From JAAYCI01 sp031549285 (lineage in GTDB: Bacteria; Bacillota; Clostridia; Oscillospirales; Ruminococcaceae), in assembly GCA_031549285.1 (NCBI GenBank), contig JAVBPZ010000013.1:62001-126000 (forward strand): 64,000 nt of DNA. The letters are read 5' to 3'. The notes beneath the pieces are model-generated. The model made no database searches. It saw only the letters and a list, made by a program, of their open reading frames with translations, and had not been told where the DNA came from. A program made the translations under genes and the position numbers. Shown here piece after piece: positions 34,882 to 43,076 of the stretch; within the stretch, counting starts at the first letter, position 1; the number at the start of each line of letters is the position of its first letter.

Positions 34882-34923
34882 GCAGAGGGGCGCGTGTTGG
34901 CACCCCTCTGCCGTTTGTTTTTA
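34882..34923 (+). terminator. Terminator after argS
   Basis: GCAGAGGGG (34882-34890) pairs with CCCCTCTGC (34903-34911), then a T-rich tract. Confidence 0.75.
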
Positions 34924-34945
34924 GGAAAGAGGAGGGGAAAATAGT

Positions 34946-35371
34946 ATGGATGCAGAACGGAACATTAAGCTGAATGCAGTCACGCTGGACTGCACCGACC
35001 CGCAGGAACTGGCGAGATTTTATGCGGCGCTGCTACAGTGGGAGATACCGTTTCAGGATGAGGAATATGTAATTATTGCCCCGCCGGGCGTTCAGCAGGG
35101 GGCGTACCCCGGCATAACCTTTCAGCGGAACCCCGCGTATACGCCGCCGGTGTGGCCGGAAAAGCCGGACAGGCAGCAGCAGATGGCGCATATGGATTTT
35201 GCCGTGAATGATTTGGAAAAAGCGGTGCAATATGCCATCCAGTGCGGGGCTACCGTTGCTGAAGAACAATTTTCGGAAGGATGGACGGTGATGTTTGACC
35301 CCGCCGGGCATCCGTTTTGCCTGTGCCAAATGCCGCATATTTTTTCGAGTCCTGATTTTGCGCTGCGGTAG
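34946..35371 (+). CDS. VOC family protein (glyoxalase-like)
   Basis: A 141-residue protein of the VOC superfamily, glyoxalase_6-like subtype. It starts KLNAVTLDCTDPQELARFYAALL, contains PGITFQRNP, the metal-site HMDFAVNDLEKAV and ends with MFDPAGHPFCLCQ. Proteins of this subtype are often annotated as resistance or lyase proteins without evidence; no substrate can be assigned. The ATG follows AGGAGGGG. It lies between the argS terminator and the structured repeat at 35380. Confidence 0.85.
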   Translation: MDAERNIKLNAVTLDCTDPQELARFYAALLQWEIPFQDEEYVIIAPPGVQQGAYPGITFQRNPAYTPPVWPEKPDRQQQMAHMDFAVNDLEKAVQYAIQCGATVAEEQFSEGWTVMFDPAGHPFCLCQMPHIFSSPDFALR

Positions 35372-35379
35372 AGGGCAGG

Positions 35380-35539
35380 GTCTGTTTTCAAATCTCCCAA
35401 GCGCCCAAAGCCAACATCTTCACCGCCGCTTCTGCGGTGTTTCCCTTTGAAAAAACTACCAAGGGGTTCCTGCGCAAAAGCGCCTGGAACCACCGGGAAA
35501 TCTGCCGGCTTTGGTCATTTCTCTCATTTGAAAACAGAC
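35380..35539. repeat. 160-bp nested inverted-repeat element
   Basis: Perfect 14-base terminal repeats (35380-35393 and 35526-35539) enclose, after a symmetric 11-base internal loop on each side, an 8-base pair CCAAAGCC/GGCTTTGG (35405-35412 and 35507-35514). Two inner hairpins follow: CACCGC/GCGGTG (35421-35439) and GGTTCC-GCGC/GCGC-GGAACC around AAAA (35465-35491). The shape suits a MITE-like element or a structured RNA. It starts nine bases after the VOC stop codon. Confidence 0.7.
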
Positions 35540-35604
35540 GCTGGCCTGGCGGAATGGAATAGGTGCTTTTACTGTTTTTGTCACGAATTTTCGTAACAAA
35601 CCAA

Positions 35605-35639
35605 AAGGGATGCTGGACCCTACCGGTCCAGCATCCCTT
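35605..35639. terminator. Terminator between VOC and DUF2200 genes
   Basis: A perfect 15-bp stem (35605-35619 with 35625-35639) and five-base loop; on the minus strand it is followed by TTTT, so it best suits the DUF2200 gene. Confidence 0.6.
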
Positions 35640-35756
35640 ACTTTCATTTGTCGGCCAGGCATCCGGCAGATCTCATTTGGCAGGCGGTGCTTTTGGTAAG
35701 CAGCGCCCAGCATTTCGGGGCAATGAAATAGGGGTGGAAACAGGTGCCGGGCAGCG

Positions 35757-36104
35757 CTACCGCAGTATTTTCTCCATGGGTTTTCCTTTGGCCAGCTCAT
35801 CCACCAACTTGTCCAGATAGCGAATGTTCCGCATGGTTTCATCTTCTATTTCTTCCACGCGATACCCGCAGATTACCCCGGTGATGCGCGGCGCGTTTTC
35901 GTGTATCTGCGGCGCCTGGGCAAAAAAGGCCTCCATGTCCACAGCGGTGTCTATCTGCCGCCGTAGGCCGTCGCCATCATAGCCGGTCAGCCAAAGAATA
36001 ATCTGGTCTACCTCTTCCTTTGTGCGGCCCTTCTTTTCGGCTTTTTGTATATACAGCGGGTACACGCTGGCAAAGGGCAGGGTAAAAATTCTGGGCTTTT
36101 TCAC
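35757..36104 (-). CDS. DUF2200 family protein
   Basis: A 115-residue conserved cytosolic protein of unknown function. The whole length matches the family: RIFTLPFASVYPLYIQKAEKK, KGRTKEEVDQIILWLTGYD, ITGVICGYRVEEIED and RYLDKLVDELAKGK near the end. Family members begin close to KxRIF, which favours the GTG at 36104, seven bases after GGGGGA, over the ATG at 36119, which has no ribosome site. Single gene. Confidence 0.85.
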   Translation of the reverse strand: MKKPRIFTLPFASVYPLYIQKAEKKGRTKEEVDQIILWLTGYDGDGLRRQIDTAVDMEAFFAQAPQIHENAPRITGVICGYRVEEIEDETMRNIRYLDKLVDELAKGKPMEKILR

Positions 36105-36208
36105 GGAATATTCCCCCATTTTTCGGGTGTTTTTTTGCTGCGGCGCGGGTGGGTTTGCGGTACGGCCGCTATAAGAAAATTGGCGCGGCGGTCTGTGCCA
36201 AAAGGACC

Positions 36209-37486
36209 TTACTCAAAATAATATAAGGCGCTTTCCCCGCTGGTCAGCAGTGTGGGGTTGATGGTTTGGTTGCCGATGCGGACCTCGTAGTGCAGGTGCG
36301 GTGCGGTGGAGTATCCGGTGCCGCCCACCAGGCCTATCGGTTGGCCTTTTTCCACCATCTGGCCCACCTCTGCCGACAGGGCATCCATGTGGAAAAAATA
36401 GCTTTTCAGCCCGCCGCCATGTTCGATGACGATGGTGTTGCCGGTGTTCAGCAGGTACTCTGCAAACACCACCTTCCCGGCATTTGGCGCCACCACGGCG
36501 GCGTTTTCGTCCGCGGCAATGTCTATGCCGGCGTGACGGCTGGGGGTGGTGCTGCCGTTGGTATAGCGGAACAGCCCGTACGCGGTGCTGATGCGTCCCT
36601 CTGCCGGGGTTATAAACACGCCCTCCCAATATTTTTCCGGGTCGGCGGTATCATACAGCGGGTGAATTTTGTCCCGGAACTGCTGGTAAGCAGCAGGGCT
36701 GTTCGCCTCGCTGATGGTTTCATCGGTGGTGTCTATGGTCAGGTCCTGGCGGGGGAATGCGCCCGGCGATACCGTGAACGGAACGGTCCAGGTTTTTTCC
36801 CCGGCGGTAACCGTGATGGTATATTCCCCTGCCTCGCGGTTGTGCATGATGGGCACGAACGCCACCGAGGTGCCTTCCGCCACCGGGAAAAAGACGATGG
36901 GGGTCGTCAGGTTTTCCAGGGTGCTTTCGGCGGTGGGCAGCACGCCCCCAAACAGCCGCGATACCTGTATGGCCAGCACGTCGCCCTGTGAAACGTTGTC
37001 GGCGCTGACGGATATTTCCGGCTCTATGTTCACGGTGAAGGTGGCGGCATAATAAAAAGTGCCGTAAGCTTTTTTGCCGTCAACCGGTTTATCACTTTGC
37101 ACATCCAGGCGGTAGCTGCCCGGTTCGGTAAAGGTATAACTGCCAATTTCCTCCGCCGTACCGCTCCACACCGGGGTGCCGTCCTTTTGCAGCGACGCGG
37201 TGGAGGCATAACCCTCTGCTACGCGCAGCGCCAGCGGGTCGCCCAGCCAGGTGCCCAGGTCCTCCGGTGCGCCGGCGGCTGCGGAAAAGTCCTTGAACAC
37301 CACGCCATTCCACACCGGGGCATGCCATTCATAGGCGGCGGGGGACAGGGTTCTTTCCATTATCGTAATGCCAGGCTGGGGAACTTCCTCCACCCCGGTT
37401 TGGGAATAACTGTAGCCGATGACCCCGCCCAAAATAAGCGGCGCGGCTATTAAAATAGTAAGCAGGACAATAAGAATGCGTTTCAA
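36209..37486 (-). CDS. M23 family metallopeptidase with membrane anchor
   Basis: A 425-residue exported or anchored protein: an N-terminal signal/anchor (KRILIVLLTILIAAPLILGG), a long beta-rich Thr/Glu/Val-rich ectodomain of about 260 residues, and a C-terminal LytM/M23 endopeptidase. Zinc-site motifs are RHAGIDIA and HLHYEV, with VVAPNAGKVVF and GGGLKSYFFHMD between. Such enzymes cut peptidoglycan cross-bridges or act as divisome regulators. The start is TTG 37486, eight bases after GGAGGTGG; no ATG fits. It is divergent from asnS. Confidence 0.88.
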   Translation of the reverse strand: MKRILIVLLTILIAAPLILGGVIGYSYSQTGVEEVPQPGITIMERTLSPAAYEWHAPVWNGVVFKDFSAAAGAPEDLGTWLGDPLALRVAEGYASTASLQKDGTPVWSGTAEEIGSYTFTEPGSYRLDVQSDKPVDGKKAYGTFYYAATFTVNIEPEISVSADNVSQGDVLAIQVSRLFGGVLPTAESTLENLTTPIVFFPVAEGTSVAFVPIMHNREAGEYTITVTAGEKTWTVPFTVSPGAFPRQDLTIDTTDETISEANSPAAYQQFRDKIHPLYDTADPEKYWEGVFITPAEGRISTAYGLFRYTNGSTTPSRHAGIDIAADENAAVVAPNAGKVVFAEYLLNTGNTIVIEHGGGLKSYFFHMDALSAEVGQMVEKGQPIGLVGGTGYSTAPHLHYEVRIGNQTINPTLLTSGESALYYFE

Positions 37487-37631
37487 GGGGACCACCTCCG
37501 TGGCCGGTGGCAGCGGGTGGCTGCCGAATGTTGGGGCGATTGTATAGCATAAGTATACCACGTCTGTTCCGTTTGTGCAGAGGCAAAATGGGAAAAGTGC
37601 TGGATAGCGGAAGCTTGTGTGCGCCGCCCAG

Positions 37632-37732
37632 CCCGGCCGAAGGCCCCGCGCACGCGCAGCGTGCGCGGCCCGTGGCGCAACTTCCTGCGCCCGGGGCCCG
37701 CCGCCGCAGGCGGCGGGCGGCCTTCGGCCGGG
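37632..37732. repeat. GC-rich four-way hairpin element
   Basis: A perfect 14-base inverted repeat (37632-37645 and 37719-37732) encloses three perfect hairpins: GCGCACGC/GCGTGCGC with GCA loop (37648-37666), GGCGCA/TGCGCC (37674-37691) and CCCGCCGCC/GGCGGCGGG with GCA loop (37697-37717). Together they can form a cruciform or a four-way RNA junction. It lies between the M23 gene and the asnS promoter; the rest of 37487-37908 shows only that promoter. Confidence 0.6.
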
Positions 37733-37794
37733 TGCCGGTGGGTGCCGGCAGCGGGTTTGCACGCCGCCACCCGGTGTGTTTTTTGCCGTCCGGC

Positions 37795-37823
37795 TTTTCA
37801 AATCCGCTCCGTTTGCGTATAAT
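37795..37823 (+). promoter_or_regulatory. asnS promoter
   Basis: TTTTCA (37795-37800), 17 bases, consensus TATAAT (37818-37823), about 80 bases before the asnS ATG. No T-box features were noticed in the short leader. Confidence 0.6.
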
Positions 37824-37908
37824 CAAAGGTGTTGAGAAGCACTGCACGGAATTGCCGGAACAGCATTCCAGCCGCGGGCACATTCCCCCAAAACCACAGG
37901 AGGCCGCC

Positions 37909-39297
37909 ATGAAGCGCAGCACAGTATATGCCCTGTACGAAACCATGCCAAAGGACGGTACGCCGGTAACGGTGTGCGGCTGGGCGCGCACTGTGCGCGC
38001 GTCTAAAAACGTGGGCTTTATTGAGCTGTCGGACGGCTCGCACTTTCGCCCGCTGCAGGTGGTGTTTGAACAGGAAAACGTGGCGGATTTCGAAAAACTG
38101 TCTCATGTGGGGGTGGGCGCCGCGCTGGTGGTGCACGGCCGGGTGGTGGTGACCCCCGGCGCGAAACAGCCGCTGGAAATAAACGCCGATGACATAGAGG
38201 TGGAGGGCGCCTGTCCGCCGGACTATCCGCTGCAAAAAAAGCGCCACACGCTGGAATATCTGCGTACGCTGCCGCAGCTGCGCGCACGCACAAACACGTT
38301 CGCGGCGGCGTTCCGGGTGCGCAGCGTGGCGGCGTATGCCATCCATAAATTCTTCAACGAAAACGGATTTGTGTATGTGCACACCCCCATCATCACCGGT
38401 TCCGACGCCGAGGGCGCGGGTGAAATGTTCCGGGTGACCACCCTGCCGCCGGAGGCACCCCTGTTGCCGGATGGCGCCGTGGATTTTTCACAGGATTTTT
38501 TTGGCCGGGAAACCAACCTGACCGTCTCCGGCCAGCTGGAAGGGGAAAGCATGGCGCTGGCCTTTGGCAAAATATACACCTTCGGTCCCACCTTCCGTGC
38601 GGAAAACAGCAACACCCCACGCCACGCGGCGGAGTTCTGGATGATTGAGCCGGAAATTGCGTTCGCGGACCTGGCGGACGACATGGACCTGGCGGAGGAT
38701 ATGGTGAAATATGTTGTAGAATATGTGCTGGAACACTGCGGCGCAGAGGTGGAATTTTTTAACCAGTTTATGGATACCACCCTGCTGCAGCGGCTGGCCG
38801 GCCTGCTTACCGCGGGGTTTGAACGCATCAGCTATACAAAGGCGATAGATCTGCTGATGCCGCAAAACGCACAGTTCCAGTACCAGGCGCGCTGGGGCGC
38901 CGACCTGCAGACCGAGCACGAGCGCTTCCTTACCGAGCAGGTATTCCAAAAGCCGGTGTTCGTTACCGATTATCCAAAGGAAATCAAGAGCTTTTACATG
39001 CGCCAAAACGAGGACGGGAAGACGGTGGCGGCCATGGATCTGCTGATGCCGGGCGTGGGCGAGCTGATAGGCGGCAGCCAGCGTGAAGAGCGGGAAGACC
39101 GGCTGCTGGCGCGCATGCGGGAGCTGGATATGAATACCGGAGAGTATGAAGGCTACCTTTCACTGCGCCGGTACGGCAGCGCGAAACACGCGGGGTTTGG
39201 CCTTGGGTTCGAGCGGCTGGTCATGTACCTCACCGGCATCGCCAATATCCGCGACGTGCTTCCGTTTCCGCGCACCGCCGGCGGGTTTTATGCTTAG
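37909..39297 (+). CDS. asnS: Asparaginyl-tRNA synthetase
   Basis: A 462-residue class IIb synthetase. The N-terminal OB-fold anticodon-binding domain (VTVCGWARTVRASKNVGFIEL) precedes the catalytic core: motif 2 FGPTFRAENSNTPRHAAEF, the WMIEPE segment, and motif 3 GLGFERLVMYLTG followed by NIRDVLPFPRTAGG. The ending and the FYMRQNEDGKT segment distinguish it from aspartyl-tRNA synthetase. The start is ATG 37909 after AGGAGG; the long in-frame region upstream is the GC-rich hairpin element, not coding. AsnS indicates direct Asn charging. Confidence 0.95.
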   Translation: MKRSTVYALYETMPKDGTPVTVCGWARTVRASKNVGFIELSDGSHFRPLQVVFEQENVADFEKLSHVGVGAALVVHGRVVVTPGAKQPLEINADDIEVEGACPPDYPLQKKRHTLEYLRTLPQLRARTNTFAAAFRVRSVAAYAIHKFFNENGFVYVHTPIITGSDAEGAGEMFRVTTLPPEAPLLPDGAVDFSQDFFGRETNLTVSGQLEGESMALAFGKIYTFGPTFRAENSNTPRHAAEFWMIEPEIAFADLADDMDLAEDMVKYVVEYVLEHCGAEVEFFNQFMDTTLLQRLAGLLTAGFERISYTKAIDLLMPQNAQFQYQARWGADLQTEHERFLTEQVFQKPVFVTDYPKEIKSFYMRQNEDGKTVAAMDLLMPGVGELIGGSQREEREDRLLARMRELDMNTGEYEGYLSLRRYGSAKHAGFGLGFERLVMYLTGIANIRDVLPFPRTAGGFYA

Positions 39298-39513
39298 CGG
39301 CAATCAGCCAAACACAGGGCGTCCGCCACCGGAACAACAGGAAGTATGTCGCTGCAAATTCCTGGATTCCAACAAGGATTCTTTTGTTTTTTGCCTTGTC
39401 CAGCGCTGCTTTTGCTTGGTGTTGCGTCGCCCTGCATTTCGCCGGCCTGGTCTGGTAGATTCAGTGAATGCGTGGCTGTGCAAAAAAATACCCCTTGAAT
39501 ATGGAAGAAAAAT

Positions 39514-40710
39514 ATGCCAAAAAAACCGCAGAAAATAGAAAAAGAAACGCCGAAACAAAAGCGGAACGGGCAGAAAATGCCGTCGAGGGCAGTGGGCCCA
39601 GCAACCCTGAATGACACCGTGCCGCTGCCGCCCATAGCGGTGCCGCTGCTGGCGTGGTACCGCGCCAACCGGCGCGCGCTTCCGTTCCGGGAGGACCCCA
39701 CCCCTTACCACGTTTGGGTCAGCGAAATTATGCTGCAGCAAACCCGAATGACGGCGGTGCTGCCGTATTATACCCGTTTTTTGGCGGCGCTGGCGGCGGC
39801 GCCGGAGGCCCGGCTGCACAAGCTGTGGGAGGGCCTGGGTTATTATAGCCGGGTACGCAATATGCAGCGCGCGGCCCAGCAGGTGGTGGAAAACTGGGGT
39901 GGGCAGTTGCCGGCGGACTATGCTGCGCTGCTGTCCCTGCCGGGGATAGGCGCCTACACCGCGGGAGCCATCGCGTCTATTGCGTTTGGCCTGCCGCAGG
40001 TGGCGGTGGATGGAAACGTACTGCGGGTGTTCAGCCGCCTGCTGGCCAGCAGCGCGGATATTACGCTGCCGGAAACGAAAAAGTTCCTTTCGCGGGAGGT
40101 GGCGCGGCAGCAACCAGTGGATGCCCCCGGCGACTATAACCAGGCGCTGATGGAACTGGGTGCGCTGGTGTGCGTGCCGGGTGTGCCTGCCTGTGAAAGT
40201 TGCCCGCTGGCGGCACTGTGCCGTGGCCGGCAGGCCGGTATTGCGCACCGGCTGCCGCAAAAACCGCCAAAAAAAGAAAAACCTCGGGTGCCGGTATGGC
40301 TGGCGGTGGTGCATTGCGGGGACGCGGTGCTGCTGCAGCGCCGCCCGGGGAAAGGGCTGCTGGCGGGGCTGTGGCAGCCGGTGCTGTTGGAGGGCGTGGC
40401 CAGCGCGGCAGAAGCAGAAAGCCGCCTGAGAGCACTGCTGCCGGGGGTGGAAATTCGCGGGGAATTACCGCCGGCAAAGCATATTTTTACCCACAAGGTA
40501 TGGCAGATGAATGGCTGGGTGTGCACGCTGCCGCCAGGCAGCCCGCTGCCGGCCGGCGCGTTTGTGCTGGCGGACGCCGCCGGGCTGCGGGAAAACTACG
40601 CGCTGCCCAGCGCATTCCGGGCCTATCTGCCTTTTTTATATGCAATGCCCAAAGAAGAAAATGTCGATGAACCGCGCACTGCGCAGAAAGCGACAAAAAC
40701 TGACGGTTGA
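39514..40710 (+). CDS. mutY: A/G-specific adenine glycosylase
   Basis: A 398-residue base-excision repair enzyme that removes adenine opposite 8-oxoguanine. Catalytic Glu71 is in SEIMLQQTR, the helix-hairpin-helix is LPGIGAYTAGAI (142-153) and catalytic Asp166 is in VDGNVLRVF. The 4Fe-4S loop is complete: Cys220, Cys227, Cys230 and Cys236 in C-x6-C-x2-C-x5-C order. The C-terminal NUDIX-like domain recognises the oxidised base. About 40 extra residues precede the catalytic domain; ATG 39577 is an alternative start. Confidence 0.94.
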   Translation: MPKKPQKIEKETPKQKRNGQKMPSRAVGPATLNDTVPLPPIAVPLLAWYRANRRALPFREDPTPYHVWVSEIMLQQTRMTAVLPYYTRFLAALAAAPEARLHKLWEGLGYYSRVRNMQRAAQQVVENWGGQLPADYAALLSLPGIGAYTAGAIASIAFGLPQVAVDGNVLRVFSRLLASSADITLPETKKFLSREVARQQPVDAPGDYNQALMELGALVCVPGVPACESCPLAALCRGRQAGIAHRLPQKPPKKEKPRVPVWLAVVHCGDAVLLQRRPGKGLLAGLWQPVLLEGVASAAEAESRLRALLPGVEIRGELPPAKHIFTHKVWQMNGWVCTLPPGSPLPAGAFVLADAAGLRENYALPSAFRAYLPFLYAMPKEENVDEPRTAQKATKTDG

Positions 40711-40735
40711 ATTCCAGGGTGAAAAGGTCTATAAT
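40707..40735 (+). promoter_or_regulatory. Promoter for the small membrane protein gene
   Basis: TTGAAT (40707-40712), 17 bases, consensus TATAAT (40730-40735). It overlaps the last codons of mutY. Confidence 0.7.
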
Positions 40736-40791
40736 AGGTACACTAGTTGAGATAGTTGCGGCTCTCACTTCAAGTTAAAGGAGGGTTGGCC

Positions 40792-41256
40792 ATGAAGCTG
40801 AACAGACAGATGCGCAGGGGCCTGAACCATGCGCGCGGGACCATGTATGATGTTGGCAAGGCGGCAAAGCACGCCGGAAAAGCCGCCAGAGGTATGAGCA
40901 AAGCAGCATTGGCGGGCGCCGCCGGCATTGCGCTGATGATTGGGAATTTTGGCCGGTCGATGCGTGACAAGGCGACGGATTGGGACAGGTTTGCCGCCAG
41001 GAAAAAGTCATCAAAATCCGGGGAGGGTGTGACCATGAAAAAATCTACCATAATTGCCTTGTTGGTGGCGCTGGCAGCAGTGGCCGGTGTTTTGGGTGCG
41101 CTGTATGTGTATGTACTGCGCCGCGAAAAAGAGCTGGACGAGTATGAGCAGCTGCTGTTTGGTGAGGAGTTCGACGACGAGGGTGATTTTCTGCCCGAGG
41201 AAATGGACGAGCCGGCGCCAAAAGCACCCGCCAAGGCCGCCAAAGCCGACGCATAA
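40792..41256 (+). CDS. Small membrane protein, unknown function, with internal start
   Basis: A 154-residue protein I do not recognise. Residues 1-80 are strongly basic with a short Ala/Gly-rich hydrophobic stretch (AALAGAAGIALMIG). Residues 84-107 are a clear membrane helix (IIALLVALAAVAGVLGALYV), followed by RREKELDEYEQLL and an acidic, Ala/Pro/Lys-ending tail. The ATG at 40792 follows AAAGGAGGG. A second in-frame ATG at 41035, preceded by GGGGAGGG, would give a 73-residue product with just the helix and tail, so two forms may be made. Own promoter and terminator. Confidence 0.7.
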   Translation: MKLNRQMRRGLNHARGTMYDVGKAAKHAGKAARGMSKAALAGAAGIALMIGNFGRSMRDKATDWDRFAARKKSSKSGEGVTMKKSTIIALLVALAAVAGVLGALYVYVLRREKELDEYEQLLFGEEFDDEGDFLPEEMDEPAPKAPAKAAKADA

Positions 41257-41296
41257 AAGAATCCCGGGCAGCATCGGAAGCGTATTAGACTTTTTT

Positions 41297-41327
41297 AAAA
41301 CGCAGGACCCGCCGGGTTCTGCGTTTT
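41297..41327 (+). terminator. Terminator after the small membrane protein gene
   Basis: A 14-bp stem with one G-T pair (41297-41310 with 41314-41327), ending in TTTT. Confidence 0.75.
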
Positions 41328-41400
41328 CTGTTTGTGCGTATGTGCCGCATGGGGTGTGCGCAGCGGAGTGCCATTTTTAGTGGCAGATAAGGAGAGCAGC

Positions 41401-42105
41401 ATGGCCAGCAAAGCAGCCGTAATAGCCAAGAAGAAGGAAAAAGAGGAAAAACCCCTGAAGCAATATACCGTGGGGGAAGAAGTGTTCAATTCGGTAAGCC
41501 ATGGGGTAGGCGCGTTGTTGGCTATCATTGGCGGCAGCGTCATTGTCACGCTGGCCGCGGTATTTGGCGGCGCGCGCGAGGTGGTGGCCTGTACCATTTA
41601 TGCGGTTTCGTTGTTTCTGCTGTACACCATGAGCACGCTATACCACGCGTTTCCGTTTCCGAAGGTAAAATATGTGTTCCGGGTGTTTGACCATTCCACC
41701 GTGTTTTTGCTGATTGCCGGGACCTATACTCCCTTCATGCTTATCACGCTGAAAGGCAGCACCAAAGGTATCGTGATTTTTGTTGTGGTGTGGGTGGCGG
41801 CGCTGGTGGGCATCACACTGAATGCCATCAACCTGAAAAAGTTTGCGAAACTGTCGCTGGTGCTGTACATCGTAATGGGGTGGGGTGTGGTGTTTGCCAT
41901 TCCCGATGTAGTGGCGGCGCTGCCGCCGGCGGCACTGTGGCTGCTTATTTTGGGCGGTGTGGGGTACACCGGCGGTGTGGCATTTTACCTGGCAAAGAAG
42001 GTAAAATACATGCACTCCATCTGGCATTTGTTTGTGCTGCTGGGCAGTGTGCTGCACTACATCTGCATAGCAAAATATGTGCTGCCATATGGCATTGCCG
42101 CATAA
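41401..42105 (+). CDS. Hemolysin III / YqfA family membrane protein
   Basis: A 234-residue seven-helix PAQR-like membrane protein. A Lys/Glu-rich N-terminal tail (residues 5-22) precedes FNSVSHGVGALLAI, the family's first conserved His. STLYHAF, FDHSTVFLLIAGTYTPF and the C-terminal SIWHLFVLLGSVLHY supply the conserved Ser/Asp/His metal-site residues. Despite the name, haemolysis is not implied; related proteins affect membrane-lipid state. The ATG follows AAGGAGAG. A tRNA gene lies downstream. Confidence 0.9.
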   Translation: MASKAAVIAKKKEKEEKPLKQYTVGEEVFNSVSHGVGALLAIIGGSVIVTLAAVFGGAREVVACTIYAVSLFLLYTMSTLYHAFPFPKVKYVFRVFDHSTVFLLIAGTYTPFMLITLKGSTKGIVIFVVVWVAALVGITLNAINLKKFAKLSLVLYIVMGWGVVFAIPDVVAALPPAALWLLILGGVGYTGGVAFYLAKKVKYMHSIWHLFVLLGSVLHYICIAKYVLPYGIAA

Positions 42106-42165
42106 AACCGCCGTAGGCGCGGGCGCATACAGTGCGGCCCGCGCGCGGGCATAGCCAACGCAGCG

Positions 42166-42194
42166 TTGACATTTTGGGGTGGGCGTGGTATACT
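42166..42194 (+). promoter_or_regulatory. tRNA-fMet promoter
   Basis: Consensus TTGACA (42166-42171), 17 bases, TATACT (42189-42194). It is one of the best promoters in the window. Confidence 0.85.
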
Positions 42195-42242
42195 ACAAAG
42201 GCTCTAAAGAAAGAGTGTTCGCGCACAGGCGGACAATAATAA

Positions 42243-42319
<77 letters not shown>

Positions 42320-42321
42320 CG

Positions 42322-42361
42322 AATCATCGTTGATTGTTAGCTTAATCGGCGGTGATTTTTT
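42322..42361 (+). terminator. Terminator after tRNA-fMet
   Basis: A 14-bp stem including G-U pairs (42322-42335 with 42344-42357), eight-base loop, then T residues. Confidence 0.75.
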
Positions 42362-42378
42362 GTGTCCGAAAAGGCCAA

Positions 42379-42396
42379 TGGTCAAGTTTTGGTCAA
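42379..42396 (+). repeat. Paired TGGTCAA repeats next to the tRNA
   Basis: TGGTCAA at 42379-42385 and 42390-42396, 11 bases apart. In my recollection, such boxes lie beside attachment sites of Firmicute tyrosine-recombinase elements as arm-type sites. A hairpin AGCAGG/CCTGCT follows near 42413-42446. Confidence 0.4.
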
Positions 42397-42513
42397 ATAG
42401 TCCCCCATAAAGTAGCAGGAGCCGCCCGCTTTGGGTAGCCCCTGCTTTTCATTTTATCCATGTTTTGTATCAGGTAGTAACACGGCTTCCAGTACATCCG
42501 TAATGCGGTATAT

Positions 42514-42765
42514 ATGATAGAGATAGGCGTGAACACAGATGATCCGGAATACGTTCATGAATACCAAATTAGAATTAATCAAGCTGTTTTGCATCCACGA
42601 TACAATGAGGATATCCAACAAGGGTTAGCGCAGGAAATGGGAATGATTTCAAAAGAATTAAGAATTATGCAGTTTTCCAAACAAGAGAAAATGAATCGCA
42701 TCCACCATATGGCCTACCGGTGGTGGATGGTGGCGGACGGAAGGCGGAAAATGCAGCCATGCTAG
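42514..42765 (+). pseudogene. AT-rich short frame, probable remnant of the integrated element
   Basis: An 83-codon frame beginning ATGATAGAGATAGGC with no ribosome site. It includes DDPEYVHEYQIRINQAV and SKELRIMQFSKQEKM. Base composition is much more AT-rich than the flanking core genes. I do not recognise it. It lies alone in the 757-base gap 42320-43076 and is most simply the tail of a lost mobile-element gene; a real small gene is not excluded. Confidence 0.3.
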
Positions 42766-42991
42766 CATTTATTTCCGAAATTGGCGGTGTGTTTTTGTGC
42801 CGGCACCCTAGTGACATATAATGGACAATGCGTGTGCCACGTCAAGAAAAACAGGAACGAATAGGCCGGATGGCTTGTGCCGGGCAGGCATAAAAATTTA
42901 CATTTTTAAAACATAGAATTCATATTATCAATGGACGGTTCATTTTTGTTCCGCATGAGCCGGATTTCACTTTACATGCCCACTGCCCCCG

Positions 42992-43019
42992 TTGACGATG
43001 AATGTCGAAATGCTATAAT
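42992..43019 (+). promoter_or_regulatory. Promoter for the nucleoside operon regulator
   Basis: TTGACG (42992-42997), 16 bases, consensus TATAAT (43014-43019), 58 bases before the regulator's ATG. Confidence 0.65.
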
Positions 43020-43076
43020 GTGAGCAAGAAAACATGTTTAATAAAACCGTTTACTTTGTGGAAAGAGGAAGCAGGC

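Noticed and set aside
35456..35842. Minus-strand frame across the structured repeat and into the DUF2200 gene
   Set aside because: It lies out of frame over the DUF2200 C-terminus and runs through the terminator and inverted-repeat element.
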